Positions 16,414 to 24,341 of a DNA stretch of 54,818 nt are shown piece after piece. Made by a program: the position numbers and the translations under genes. The stretch covers positions 1 to 54,818 of the IMG/VR virus record IMGVR_UViG_3300008113_010961; one strand, 5' to 3'. Each line of letters opens with the position of its first letter. Position 1 is the stretch's first letter. The stretch comes from a virus. The notes under the pieces are model-generated. The model was not told the DNA's origin, did no database searches, and was given only the letters and a program-made list of their open reading frames with translations.

Positions 16414-18966
16414 ATGGCACTATTACAAGCATTTCCGCCTTCAAACACAATAAGTCCCTCAGTAAGATTCACTGAGCAAGACTTGACCCTCTTAACCACC
16501 ACTCCTGCAACTAATGCAATTGGTTTGGTTGGATATGCCAGCAAGGGTCCCATTAATACACCCACCTTGGTAACGTCAACCTACGAGCTTCATACTCTGT
16601 TCGGTTATCCACATCCTTCGATGGGATACGCTCCATATCTAATGTATGCAGCGCAAAATGCCTTGGCATTCACTAATGCCGTTTGGATTGTTCGTGTAGC
16701 CGACACTGACCCAATTTCTCAGTGGTATGCCACTACAGCTAGCGTGCAAGTGCCTGCAGCCGGTGGTCTATTGAAGGTACATGGTGCCTTCTTCGACGTT
16801 GGCGACCAGATTACATTCACCTCCAGAGCTGGCGGCGAAGACTACAGTTTCCGTTGGGCTTTAAATACAGTTCTTAGCAGCAAAGCAGTAACACTTCCTG
16901 CAGGCGCATACACTGTTGAAGAAGTTGTCGATCACTTGAATCTTCAACTAAATCCAACCGTTGATGGTGTTGAATTCTTTGTTTACGAGAACCCATCTGA
17001 TGCAACTCAGGTAGCATTAGGATTCCAAACTGTTTGGGCTTACGGCGATCAATCAAGCTTAGAATTAGTAAGCGTATACAACAACCTTATCGGTGCCACA
17101 CCAAATTCTACTGGTACTTCTCCAGCATTTACGAATGTTAATAACATCCTAGGACTTGGCAATATGATGACCGTTCCTTCTAAGAGCGGTGCGTATACAC
17201 ACTATCCAATTGATGCATCTCATGCTACAGCAGGTGTTTGGATTTTCCCAGTTGGAACCTACACTTTGCAGGTAGTTACAGATGGCTCTGGATTAGTAAG
17301 TGTTGATAACGTTATTCGTACATATGACTTCTCTGCAACCTTGAGCGGCCAAACATACAATACAACTGCCGATTTGGTAACAGCATTGAACACAGCTGTA
17401 GTAACCCTAAATCCAACCGTAAACGGTGTGGTTGTAGAAGACCTACCTGTCTGCTTCCAATTCGAAGCTGATGGTGACGCAGTTGCTGTTAGCACTGATA
17501 CAACAAACACAGACAACGCTGGTGTTCTTTGTGGTCGTTACGCCAAGATTAACGCCAGAGGTGGTACCTTGGCTGCTATCTTGGGCATGAGCGCTCAGGG
17601 AGCTATCGGCGATACTCCTACAGGAGTTGCCGATAATGAGGATTCAGACGCTAATGATGGTTTGTGGATTGGTAGCAATACTTTGGTACCAACTGATACT
17701 GGTTACTACACCTTCCAGTTGTTCGCAGACAGTCCCGGTATTGAAGGAAACCAGACATTTGTTACATTCAAGAAATATCCTGAAGGAAATACATTCAGCA
17801 TGGATGTTTTCCTTAAAAATCCTGTGAATGGAGCAACTTTGCAGGTTGAAAGCTGGGGCAATCTATCAAAGGATCCCAATTCTGCTTTCTACATCCAGAG
17901 CTATATTAACAGTTTTAGCAATTACATTCGTGTAGTTGATAACACCGAAACTACAGCACCCCCTCCCTCAAGCGTAATGTTGACTCAGGTTGCTGAGAAT
18001 GATCTTCGCTTGAGCGGCGGTTCCGATGGCTATCCTACAGGAACATCCTCTGCTGCGCTAGCTTTACGTGACGCTTTGTTAATTGGTAGTCCAGTAAACA
18101 TGAGTGGACTTTTCGCATTCAGCGATCCTGAACAGGTTAATATCGACCTATGTGCAGTTCCCGGAGCAACTACAACTTTGGTTATCTTGGCACTTATTAA
18201 TATGTGCGAAGAGTATCGTCAGGACTGCATGGCTATTATTGATCCGCCATCTGGCTTATCTCCCACAGAAGTTATTCAGTGGCAGAATGGACAGAGCCAA
18301 GTTAACGCAGTAAGGTTTGACAGTGACTTTGCAGCTCTCTACTGGCCATGGATTTACATTTATGATAGCTACAACAACATCAATGTATGGTGTCCTCCAA
18401 GTGTTGGCACAGTTGCTGCTATTGTAAATAGCGACAATATTAGCGCTCCTTGGTTTGCTCCTGCTGGCATCCAGAGAGGTGTAGTACCTAACGTTCTTGA
18501 CGTTGCATATGTACCTACCCTAAAAGAAAAAGACAATATGTATGGCAATAGCAACGCCATCAATCCAATCGTTCGTTATGCTGGTTCTGTTGACTATGTA
18601 ATTTGGGGTCAGAAAACTCTCCAGAGAGCACCAACAGCTCTTGACCGCATCAACGTTCGTAGAATGATGTTCTACGTGGAAAAGCAAATTCGCAGCCTTT
18701 CCCGTCAGCTATTATTCCAACCACACACCGAAGCTCTGAGAAACCAGTTTATTCTTTTAGCTAATGGTGTGTTAAACAACGTTCAGAATCAGCAGGGTAT
18801 TGCTGCCTACAAGGTTGTTTGCGATGCAAATCTTAATCCGCCTGACGTAATTGACAGAAATGAACTGAGGGCGCAAATCGGTATAGTACCGACCCGAGCA
18901 GTGGAATTCATCTTTATTGAATTCACCCTGTACAGAACTGGTGCATTGGATACGGTTACGGCTTAG
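16414..18966 (+). CDS. Contractile tail sheath protein, gp18-like
   Basis: The 850-residue protein is a contractile sheath (Phage_sheath family, T4 gp18). The N-terminal domain starts FTEQDLTLLTTTPATNAIGLVGYASKGPINTPTLVTSTYELHTLFG, a classic sheath opening in which the subunit hooks to its neighbours; I give it in parts: TNAIGLVGYASKGPINTP, then STYELHTLFGYPHP. The C-terminal domain has the family features KTLQRAPTALDRINVRRMMF, VEKQIRSLSRQLLFQPH and GIVPTRAVEFIFIEFTLYRTG. The centre (about 130-500) is a large beta insertion, so it is longer than T4 gp18 (659). Shine-Dalgarno AGGAG lies upstream. It contracts on infection to drive the tube through the cell envelope. Confidence 0.93.
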   Translation: MALLQAFPPSNTISPSVRFTEQDLTLLTTTPATNAIGLVGYASKGPINTPTLVTSTYELHTLFGYPHPSMGYAPYLMYAAQNALAFTNAVWIVRVADTDPISQWYATTASVQVPAAGGLLKVHGAFFDVGDQITFTSRAGGEDYSFRWALNTVLSSKAVTLPAGAYTVEEVVDHLNLQLNPTVDGVEFFVYENPSDATQVALGFQTVWAYGDQSSLELVSVYNNLIGATPNSTGTSPAFTNVNNILGLGNMMTVPSKSGAYTHYPIDASHATAGVWIFPVGTYTLQVVTDGSGLVSVDNVIRTYDFSATLSGQTYNTTADLVTALNTAVVTLNPTVNGVVVEDLPVCFQFEADGDAVAVSTDTTNTDNAGVLCGRYAKINARGGTLAAILGMSAQGAIGDTPTGVADNEDSDANDGLWIGSNTLVPTDTGYYTFQLFADSPGIEGNQTFVTFKKYPEGNTFSMDVFLKNPVNGATLQVESWGNLSKDPNSAFYIQSYINSFSNYIRVVDNTETTAPPPSSVMLTQVAENDLRLSGGSDGYPTGTSSAALALRDALLIGSPVNMSGLFAFSDPEQVNIDLCAVPGATTTLVILALINMCEEYRQDCMAIIDPPSGLSPTEVIQWQNGQSQVNAVRFDSDFAALYWPWIYIYDSYNNINVWCPPSVGTVAAIVNSDNISAPWFAPAGIQRGVVPNVLDVAYVPTLKEKDNMYGNSNAINPIVRYAGSVDYVIWGQKTLQRAPTALDRINVRRMMFYVEKQIRSLSRQLLFQPHTEALRNQFILLANGVLNNVQNQQGIAAYKVVCDANLNPPDVIDRNELRAQIGIVPTRAVEFIFIEFTLYRTGALDTVTA

Positions 18967-18989
18967 TAGTTTTACAAGGAGATACAAAT

Positions 18990-19625
18990 ATGGCACAACC
19001 AATTAAAATGGGCATCGGCCCAATCGGTACGACAAACGACATCATCTTCAAAAGGAAGTTTAGATGGACCTTTGAAGTAAACCAAGTTTGCGGTGGTGGA
19101 AACCAGTTCGGAAACATCCCTGCTGCCTTCGTAAAAGTTGCTTCTAGGCCAAACGTTTCTTTTGATGAAACTGAAATTAACTTCTTGCAGGGCAAAATGT
19201 ATATTCCCGGCAAAGCAACTTTCGAGACTGTCACAGTAACTTACTATGACATCACTCCTGTTCGTAGCGATACAATCTTGAATCTCTACAACTGGATTGG
19301 TTCTGTTTACAATTTCCTTGGTCAGCCAAATGCTGCAAATAACTTTGCCGGCAGCTGGGAGAACCCCACCATGTCCTCCTTCGGTAATGGTGTTGGCGGC
19401 TACGGTGGCACAGGCGTCCTCACCATGTATGATGGCGGCGGAGCACCTTTGGAGCAGTGGACACTATACACATGCTGGCCACAGTCTGTTAACTTTGGTG
19501 ACCTAGACTATGCAACATCTGATGAATGTAACATCGAATTAACCCTTCGTTATACATTTGCTAAGTGGTCAAACCTTTGCGGTTACGAGCAGCCCAATCC
19601 TTGCTACGCTGGTTGCCGCTTCTAA
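18990..19625 (+). CDS. Tail tube protein, gp19-like, copy 1
   Basis: The 211-residue protein follows the sheath gene, as in T4. It has the tube-protein pattern: KRKFRWTFEVNQVCGG near residue 20, FVKVASRPNVSFDETEINFL, then KMYIPGKATFETVTVTYYDI and a late EQWTLYTCWPQSVNFGDLDY. The C-terminus (CNIELTLRYTFAKW) is a typical closing strand pair. Tube subunits stack as hexameric rings through which DNA passes. GGAG precedes the ATG. It is followed by a strong terminator, so it closes the first tail unit. Confidence 0.88.
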   Translation: MAQPIKMGIGPIGTTNDIIFKRKFRWTFEVNQVCGGGNQFGNIPAAFVKVASRPNVSFDETEINFLQGKMYIPGKATFETVTVTYYDITPVRSDTILNLYNWIGSVYNFLGQPNAANNFAGSWENPTMSSFGNGVGGYGGTGVLTMYDGGGAPLEQWTLYTCWPQSVNFGDLDYATSDECNIELTLRYTFAKWSNLCGYEQPNPCYAGCRF

Positions 19626-19644
19626 TAAACTCAAAACCAAAATA

Positions 19645-19688
19645 AATAATCCCCGTTCTTATAAACAAAGAGCGGGGATTATTTTTTA
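19645..19688 (+). terminator. Rho-independent terminator between the two tube genes
   Basis: A near-perfect stem pairs AATCCCCG... (19648-19660) with ...CGGGGATT (19668-19680), loop about seven bases, then ATTTTTT. It separates tube copy 1 from copy 2, so the copies may be expressed at different levels. Confidence 0.88.
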
Positions 19689-19716
19689 TACTACTATATA
19701 CTTGAGGAGTAATTTT

Positions 19717-20277
19717 ATGCCAGTAGAAATGGGTATATGGAGTCTTGATAACTTTGTAATGAAAAGGCAGTTTCGCTGGCTTTTCAGTATTGAAAACATT
19801 GTTGGTAAACCAGAAGCAAACTCAGTGAATGTTAAGCCTCCACTGAAATCACAAAGACCAACAATATCCTTCAAAGACTTATCTTTTGAACACCAGAGTG
19901 AAACAATATACATGCCGGGCAAAGCTGAATGGAAGCCAATAAACCTAACCCTTTATGATATCGCTGCTTATTCTTTGTTCAACGGTGCATGTCGCAAGAT
20001 CGACAATAACGTGTGGCGCTGGATTAATATGTTTTACAGAGCATACGACTCCAATTATGGGTTTGCCACAAATCCAAACCCACAAGTGTCTTTTAAGAAA
20101 CCAGCATTCATTACCATGTTGTCAGGAACCGGCACCGTATTAGAACAATGGCGTCTAGACAACGCTTGGTGTCAGGAAGTCAATTTCGGCGAATTAGACA
20201 TGGCAAGTAGTGAAGTAATGACTGTAGATATTACTCTTCGCTATGATAGAGCTTATATTTTAAGTCCTTATTTCTAA
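19717..20277 (+). CDS. Tail tube protein, gp19-like, copy 2
   Basis: This 186-residue paralogue of the preceding tube protein shares VMKRQFRWLFSIENIVGKPE, SFKDLSFEHQSETIYMPGKA, LTLYDIAAY and EQWRLDNAWCQEVNFGELDM. I chose the ATG at 19717 because GGAGT lies about seven bases upstream; a longer frame would begin within copy 1. It comes after a terminator with its own TATA-rich upstream region (ATACTACTATATACTT). Two tube paralogues suggest a special ring or terminal tube protein in addition to the main one. The 3' end of the gene overlaps the convergent small gene by four bases. Confidence 0.82.
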   Translation: MPVEMGIWSLDNFVMKRQFRWLFSIENIVGKPEANSVNVKPPLKSQRPTISFKDLSFEHQSETIYMPGKAEWKPINLTLYDIAAYSLFNGACRKIDNNVWRWINMFYRAYDSNYGFATNPNPQVSFKKPAFITMLSGTGTVLEQWRLDNAWCQEVNFGELDMASSEVMTVDITLRYDRAYILSPYF

Positions 20278-20510
20278 TCTTGCATTTGGTCGAATTTTAT
20301 CATATGCCTGCACTTGCTTAAAAATTCGTCCAATTGTTTTGGCTTCAATCCCAAAACCCTACAAGCACCGCTTTTATTGAGTCTGCCTTTTTTAGTGTAT
20401 ACTTTGCTTTCATTCAATAAAAGTGCTTCTATTTGTTTGCCTAGTCCGCTCTTTTCAAGAATGTCTAGTATCTCTTGTCTTTCTATAAGATCTACAAAAT
20501 TATTTTTCAT
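20274..20510 (-). CDS. Small helix-turn-helix-like protein (78 aa)
   Basis: The 78-residue product is helical. RLNKSGACRVLGLKPKQLDE (residues about 43-62) reads like a helix-turn-helix segment: a small residue pair in the first helix, a Gly turn and a polar second helix. It lies directly downstream of the sigma factor on the same strand but has its own TATAAT box and no Shine-Dalgarno site. It may bind DNA or the polymerase, as T4 late transcription uses small co-factors such as gp33, but I see no sequence match to gp33. Confidence 0.5.
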   Translation of the reverse strand: MKNNFVDLIERQEILDILEKSGLGKQIEALLLNESKVYTKKGRLNKSGACRVLGLKPKQLDEFLSKCRHMIKFDQMQD

Positions 20511-20521
20511 ATAGAATTATA
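20511..20521 (-). promoter_or_regulatory. TATAAT box abutting the small HTH-like gene ATG
   Basis: Minus-strand TATAAT (20521-20516), then TCTAT, then the ATG at 20510. Spacing is five bases, the same as upstream of 5914 and 23099. No Shine-Dalgarno site is visible. Confidence 0.5.
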
Positions 20522-20526
20522 CTCAT

Positions 20527-21048
20527 CTAGTGATTTTTCTTTTTCTCTTTTTTCCTACCAGTCATAACTGGATTACCATTCTTGATAGCAAATATTTTAC
20601 TATACTTCTTTTTAAGCTCATTATAGTTTTTAGCTGTACGCCATAGTTGTCTAAAGTGATTAAGTATGCAAGTTGTCATGTAATTGAAAGCTTTACCCTT
20701 GCTTGGGTCAAATTTTTCTACTCTTTCAAAGCAAATGAGGACACCTTCTTGTATTGCATCATCCTCATCGATGTTGCTAAATTTTGCATACCTTACTATA
20801 TTTTTAGACAAGGTATAAAATGCATCTGCTAGAATTTTTTGTGCAGAAGTTAAATCTGTGCTGGCCTGAGACAACTCAGATTGTTCTAGTATTAGTGGTA
20901 TAATCATACAGCTTTTGTTTTGTATTTTTATTAGTTGAGTATTAAAATCTTCTAGTAGGATTTTGAACTTATTTTGTTGTTTTTTGGCTGTTTGGAATCG
21001 TATGATTATTGATTCGAAACTTTTGTTGTTTAAATATTCTGATGACAT
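20527..21048 (-). CDS. Late transcription sigma factor, gp55-like
   Basis: The 173-residue product resembles T4 gp55. Residues about 100-145 form a sigma region 2: FSNIDEDDAIQEGVLICFER, then VEKFDPSKGKAFNYMTTCIL and NHFRQLWRTAKNYNELKKKY. The last part matches the gp55 core that contacts the host RNA polymerase and the -10 element. The C-terminus is short and very Lys-rich (GRKKEKKKNH). Gp55 redirects host polymerase to late promoters with TATAAATA. No classical region 4 is present, as in gp55. It would be the factor for the TATAA-ATG boxes listed here, including the one in front of itself, which would make it autoregulated. It overlaps no neighbour. Confidence 0.78.
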   Translation of the reverse strand: MSSEYLNNKSFESIIIRFQTAKKQQNKFKILLEDFNTQLIKIQNKSCMIIPLILEQSELSQASTDLTSAQKILADAFYTLSKNIVRYAKFSNIDEDDAIQEGVLICFERVEKFDPSKGKAFNYMTTCILNHFRQLWRTAKNYNELKKKYSKIFAIKNGNPVMTGRKKEKKKNH

Positions 21049-21060
21049 ATACTTATAATA
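21049..21060 (-). promoter_or_regulatory. TATTATAAG box abutting the gp55-like ATG
   Basis: On the minus strand, TATTATAAGTAT is followed by the ATG at 21048. Either TATTAT (six-base spacing) or TATAAG (three bases) could be the -10. The gap to the divergent gene at 21080 is only 31 bases and AT-only. Confidence 0.45.
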
Positions 21061-21079
21061 TTAAGTAATATATTATTTT

Positions 21080-21808
21080 ATGCAAACTTTTTTAGCAATT
21101 CCTTCTGAGTCTTCTAAAGACATTCGTTTGCAAAACGAAAAATTTTGCGCCAATTTTATTGAATACGGTAAAAAAGATGACTTGGATCGATCCAAGAAAC
21201 TAATTATTTTAGAAAAAAATGAGTACATATTATCCTGTAAAGATATAGAAAATTGTAATTTAGCTTGTATTATGGATGGTAGCTGGATGACGAAGGAGCC
21301 ACGATTTCTTAACTTCCCGAAAAAAACCGAAGAAGTTTTGCCGGTAATAATCAAAAGCGAGAAAATAGAACAGCCTATTATTCAAGATAAAAGCTTAAGA
21401 AATCTTTATAAACAGAAGAACTTTGCAGAATTTGCTAATTTAGCAGAAAAGTTTATTTTTGAACACGGACATAAAAATGACTTATTTATACTTTACTATC
21501 TCAGTATAATTTATTATTACAAGCTGGATAAGCTTAGGGATGCACAAGATAAACTAGCTTTGTTGCTTGGAGAAAATGATAATTTAGCAGAGGCTTGGTG
21601 TTTACTTGGGGATTATTTTTTAAGTTCGAGACAGCTTAATGATGCAAAAAAAGCTTTTGAATTGGCCATAGAGAAAGGTCGCAACAGGAACATTTACGAT
21701 GATCTTCCAATATGGCCAATTAAATATGATACCTATCCAAACAAAAGATTACTAGAAATAAGATGTTTACTTGACTCTACAAAAGTTCTATCAGTAAACA
21801 ATTTCTAG
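21080..21808 (+). CDS. TPR-like protein of unknown function (242 aa)
   Basis: The 242-residue product has a beta-rich first half and a helical second half. Residues about 135-210 look like TPR repeats: LFILYYLSIIYYYKLDKLRD, NLAEAWCLLGDYFLSSRQLN and DAKKAFELAIEKG. The end (DDLPIWPIKYDTYPNKRL) recalls segments near carbohydrate-active TPR proteins. I do not recognise the first half. The gene faces away from the gp55-like gene across an AT-only gap. The last bases overlap the convergent small gene at 21791. A scaffold or adaptor role is likely from the TPR part. Confidence 0.6.
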   Translation: MQTFLAIPSESSKDIRLQNEKFCANFIEYGKKDDLDRSKKLIILEKNEYILSCKDIENCNLACIMDGSWMTKEPRFLNFPKKTEEVLPVIIKSEKIEQPIIQDKSLRNLYKQKNFAEFANLAEKFIFEHGHKNDLFILYYLSIIYYYKLDKLRDAQDKLALLLGENDNLAEAWCLLGDYFLSSRQLNDAKKAFELAIEKGRNRNIYDDLPIWPIKYDTYPNKRLLEIRCLLDSTKVLSVNNF

Positions 21809-22186
21809 TTCATTAATCAAAACTGTTACCTGATCTTCCCATCTTGCCAAAGTCACTTGTTTCCTGCCAGCAGGTAACTTTTTCATAGTTTCCTCAAGTT
21901 CACCTATTGAACAGTTAATTACCTTGAAACTATTTTGGGCAAGTCTTCTGGTCTGCTCTTTAACTTGTTCATCTGGATTTACGTAGGACTTATCAGGATA
22001 ATACGCAGTAATTTGCTCTTTTGCTTCTGACAAAATTTGTTGATAAATTTTGAGATTGCAAGAGCAATTAGGATTGGACAAGAATTTCTGCACGGGCTCT
22101 TGCAATGAGGCTGGAAGAGTGCTACGAAACTTCTCGTCTTTTAGGGCATTCTTTACATCAAGAACTGATATCGGGCCTGCTGACAT
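21791..22186 (-). CDS. Protein of unknown function (131 aa)
   Basis: The 131-residue protein is helical, with VPVQKFLSN-like and CSCNLKIYQQILSEAKEQIT segments. It ends in a compact strand pair (KQVTLARWEDQVTVLINELE). The start at 22186 is set by AAGGAGA seven bases upstream and it overlaps the preceding gene by 29 bases. The overlap suggests translational coupling with the zinc-ribbon gene. No family is recognised. Confidence 0.55.
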   Translation of the reverse strand: MSAGPISVLDVKNALKDEKFRSTLPASLQEPVQKFLSNPNCSCNLKIYQQILSEAKEQITAYYPDKSYVNPDEQVKEQTRRLAQNSFKVINCSIGELEETMKKLPAGRKQVTLARWEDQVTVLINELEIVY

Positions 22187-22400
22187 TTTCAATCTCCTTC
22201 ATTGTATGACCACATACGACGCACTTATAAATCTTTTTTTGCGGTATCATTTTAGATTCCGTCTTTTGTTCAAATGGCTTAGCATGATCAAAAAAAGGCG
22301 GTTTCTTTTGCAAAACGCTTCTTTCATACTGAACTAACATTTCAGCAGGCAAGAAGTATTTTTTTGTGCAATTCTGACACCAAAAAGCTTTGTTTTCCAT
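22158..22400 (-). CDS. Small two-Cys-pair zinc-binding protein (80 aa)
   Basis: The 80-residue product has two pairs of cysteines, WCQNC near residues 7-11 and CVVCGH near 60-65. This four-Cys layout would bind one zinc as a split zinc ribbon. Between them are charged helices. It lies two bases after a membrane-protein gene and overlaps the next gene. Small zinc ribbons of phages often bind nucleic acid or host proteins, but the partner here is unknown. Confidence 0.6.
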   Translation of the reverse strand: MENKAFWCQNCTKKYFLPAEMLVQYERSVLQKKPPFFDHAKPFEQKTESKMIPQKKIYKCVVCGHTMKEIENVSRPDISS

Positions 22401-22401
22401 G

Positions 22402-22740
22402 TTACTGATTTATACTAGTTTTGGATTCAATAAAAAGCATAAGCGTTGCCCAAAATACTGCCAATAATGATACTGAGCAACCTGTTGCAAAATTCTTTCC
22501 AAAATTATACAAGCTAAGTGACCAATCACCGCTTGCATCCACTGGGTTAAGGAAGAAAAGACTTACAAAAAGTCCACTCCAGAAGCCACAGCACTGATGG
22601 CAATCAAGCATTGTCATAAAAAATTTGGGCATAAACTTCTTTAAGAAATCTTTAATAGGTAGAAAAATAGTGCCCTCAACAATAATTGTTGTCATGCCTA
22701 CCCCACCCAACAACATTAATAGCAACAAACTTAACGCCAT
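22402..22740 (-). CDS. Membrane protein with a Cys-x-x-Cys-C motif (112 aa)
   Basis: The 112-residue protein has three hydrophobic segments: residues about 2-22 (LSLLLLMLLGGVGMTTIIV), about 48-65 (GFWSGLFVSLFFLNP) and about 82-105 (CSVSLLAVFWATLMLFI). Between the first two lies MLDCHQCCGFWSG, a Cys-x-x-Cys-type signature also seen in DUF1360-like small phage and bacterial membrane proteins. It sits between the zinc-ribbon gene and an unknown gene, and overlaps the latter by 10 bases. It is probably in the inner membrane. Function unknown. Confidence 0.6.
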   Translation of the reverse strand: MALSLLLLMLLGGVGMTTIIVEGTIFLPIKDFLKKFMPKFFMTMLDCHQCCGFWSGLFVSLFFLNPVDASGDWSLSLYNFGKNFATGCSVSLLAVFWATLMLFIESKTSINQ

Positions 22741-23099
22741 AGTAACACCCTTATTTCCTTTCCTTTTCTGTATAAAACAGTCTCTGTATAATTAGAGACA
22801 TCTTCTATTAAAAATTCAAGTTTATCTATATCTGTTTTAAAAAATTTAGTATGATTATATGCTAAACTTGGCACAGATACTTCAACGTTCAATTCATCTC
22901 TTATTATTTTTAGATCATCTTCTGTGACCAAACTTGAAAAGTCTAACAAACATCTGGTTGCCAAAGATTTAAGACTGGGAGAAGATTGAGCTATTCTCCA
23001 ACCGTCAAATAAAAATTTGTATTTAGGCAGCTTGCTTTGTATAATTTTATTAGAGAATACAAAATCTTCTAGTTCTTTTATAGAAAGATTTTTTTTCAT
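22731..23099 (-). CDS. Protein of unknown function (122 aa)
   Basis: The 122-residue product starts with a Lys-rich tail (MKKNLSIKELEDFV) and continues with mixed helix and strand; KFLFDGWRIAQSSPSLKSLA is in the middle. I recognise no motif. It heads a four-gene minus-strand unit (with the membrane protein, zinc ribbon and 131-residue protein). It has no Shine-Dalgarno site; TATAAT ends five bases before the ATG. Confidence 0.55.
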   Translation of the reverse strand: MKKNLSIKELEDFVFSNKIIQSKLPKYKFLFDGWRIAQSSPSLKSLATRCLLDFSSLVTEDDLKIIRDELNVEVSVPSLAYNHTKFFKTDIDKLEFLIEDVSNYTETVLYRKGKEIRVLLWR

Positions 23100-23110
23100 A
23101 CTATATTATA
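23100..23110 (-). promoter_or_regulatory. TATAAT box abutting an ATG
   Basis: Minus-strand TATAAT (23110-23105), then ATAGT and the ATG at 23099. Spacing is five bases, and there is no Shine-Dalgarno site. The divergent baseplate gene at 23135 uses AAGGAG instead. Confidence 0.5.
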
Positions 23111-23134
23111 TGAAACTATCAAGGAGAATTTATA

Positions 23135-24154
23135 ATGGCTGAAGCTTTTCCACCGAATTTCCCGAATCCTAATCAAGAAGGCGGAACGCCTCCAGCAGGT
23201 GTTCAGATTACTGGCAATGTTCCACCAGAACTCTTAGCCAAGATCAGACAACAAGATACGCAGGGACCAGCTCCTGCATCGATGCCAGCACAAGCTGTCG
23301 TTCCTCCTCAGGCTTTTAGCAATTCCGGAGCAAGTCAGTTCAAGCAGGGTAATGCAACTTTAGATGCTATCTTGAATAAGCTTCGTCAGCAAAGTAATGT
23401 TTATGAAGAAGTTGTATTGCCAAGTTTGGGACGCTTTTACAACGGTACCGATGGCCCTGTGGATGGGAAACTCCACATTCGCCCAATGTGTGGCGAGGAG
23501 GAACAAATCCTAGCTACCCCTCGTTTTGTGAGAAAGGGGCAGGCTATTGACATGATTTTTAGCCGCTGTATCCAAGAGCCTTTCAAGGCTGCCGATCTAC
23601 TTTCAGCTGATCGTACATTCCTGTTGATTTATCTTCGTGGTATTTCTTACGGCAGCGAATACGAAGTAGAAGTAAAAGACCCTGAGTCAGATCGCAAGTT
23701 TTCAACTGTTATCGATTTGGACGGTTTGGTTAAGAATTTGTGCCCAGCCGATTTCGGACCAGTTCTGTCAGATACGTTACCAAAGAGCGGTCTTTCTTTC
23801 ACCTACAGATTGTCAAGAGGTAAAGATGAGACGGAGCTACAGGAATATCGTGAACGCCGTCTAAAGCAGTTTGGTGACAATGCTGCCGATGATACGCTTC
23901 TTTTCCGTAGCACTCAATTGGTAGAGTCAATTTCAGATATCGTTGATAAGACTGAAATTCAGATCATTCTCCGTAATTTGCCAATTCAAGACCTGTCTTA
24001 CTTGCGTCAAGTTGTCAATGAGCCACCATTTGGCGTAGATACGAAGGTGCCAATCGTATCACCCTTGACCAGCGAGGAATTTGAGGTGGATCTCCCTTTG
24101 GAATCGGCCTTTTTCTTCCCCCGCCGCAAGAAGAAGGCTCCGAACCTAGTATAA
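23135..24154 (+). CDS. Baseplate hub/tail assembly protein, gp26-like (T4_baseplate family)
   Basis: The 339-residue protein has a Pro/Gln-rich N-terminal 85 residues, then a domain matching the T4 gp26/T4_baseplate family: EVVLPSLGRFYNGTDGPVDG, KLHIRPMCGEEEQILATPRF, LLIYLRGISYGSEYEVEV and the ending FGVDTKVPIVSPLTSEEFEV. AAGGAG precedes the ATG. This family is needed to build the baseplate hub and is often encoded just before a short second protein. Here a 55-residue frame in the -1 register overlaps the end of this gene, so the two could be joined by frameshifting. Near the stop is a C5 run in TTCCCCC. Confidence 0.75.
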   Translation: MAEAFPPNFPNPNQEGGTPPAGVQITGNVPPELLAKIRQQDTQGPAPASMPAQAVVPPQAFSNSGASQFKQGNATLDAILNKLRQQSNVYEEVVLPSLGRFYNGTDGPVDGKLHIRPMCGEEEQILATPRFVRKGQAIDMIFSRCIQEPFKAADLLSADRTFLLIYLRGISYGSEYEVEVKDPESDRKFSTVIDLDGLVKNLCPADFGPVLSDTLPKSGLSFTYRLSRGKDETELQEYRERRLKQFGDNAADDTLLFRSTQLVESISDIVDKTEIQIILRNLPIQDLSYLRQVVNEPPFGVDTKVPIVSPLTSEEFEVDLPLESAFFFPRRKKKAPNLV

Positions 24155-24171
24155 TTCTTTGGAAAAATCTC

Positions 24172-24339
24172 ATGGATGAGATTTTCTTTTTTATGTACCA
24201 TATGCACCAGACCAAGGAACAGGTCATGTCTCTGCCTATTGTTGAAAGACGCTACATCATAGATAAATTTGTCCAGCAAAAGAATTTAGAGAAAGAAGAG
24301 ATAGATAAAGCTAAGCGACAGGCAAATAGGAGAAAGTAA
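24172..24339 (+). CDS. Small partner of the gp26-like protein; own start or -1 frameshift product
   Basis: A 55-residue frame starts at the ATG at 24172. It contains DEIFFFMYHMHQTKEQVMSL and PIVERRYIIDKFVQQ, then a charged helix. I recall the same style of short protein after gp26-like genes in related phages ('DE...MYHM...SLP...R.YI'). The Shine-Dalgarno site is weak (GGA). The -1 frame is open back to about 24085, inside the gp26-like gene, and reads naturally (PSIILWKNLMDEIFFF). So a fusion made by -1 slippage on the C run at 24118-24122 is possible, as in other tail assembly chaperones. Confidence 0.6.
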   Translation: MDEIFFFMYHMHQTKEQVMSLPIVERRYIIDKFVQQKNLEKEEIDKAKRQANRRK

Positions 24340-24341
24340 AA

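Noticed and set aside
19558-19716. Longer start for tube copy 2
   Set aside because: This part overlaps tube copy 1 in another frame and spans a strong terminator. GGAGT before 19717 supports the shorter protein.
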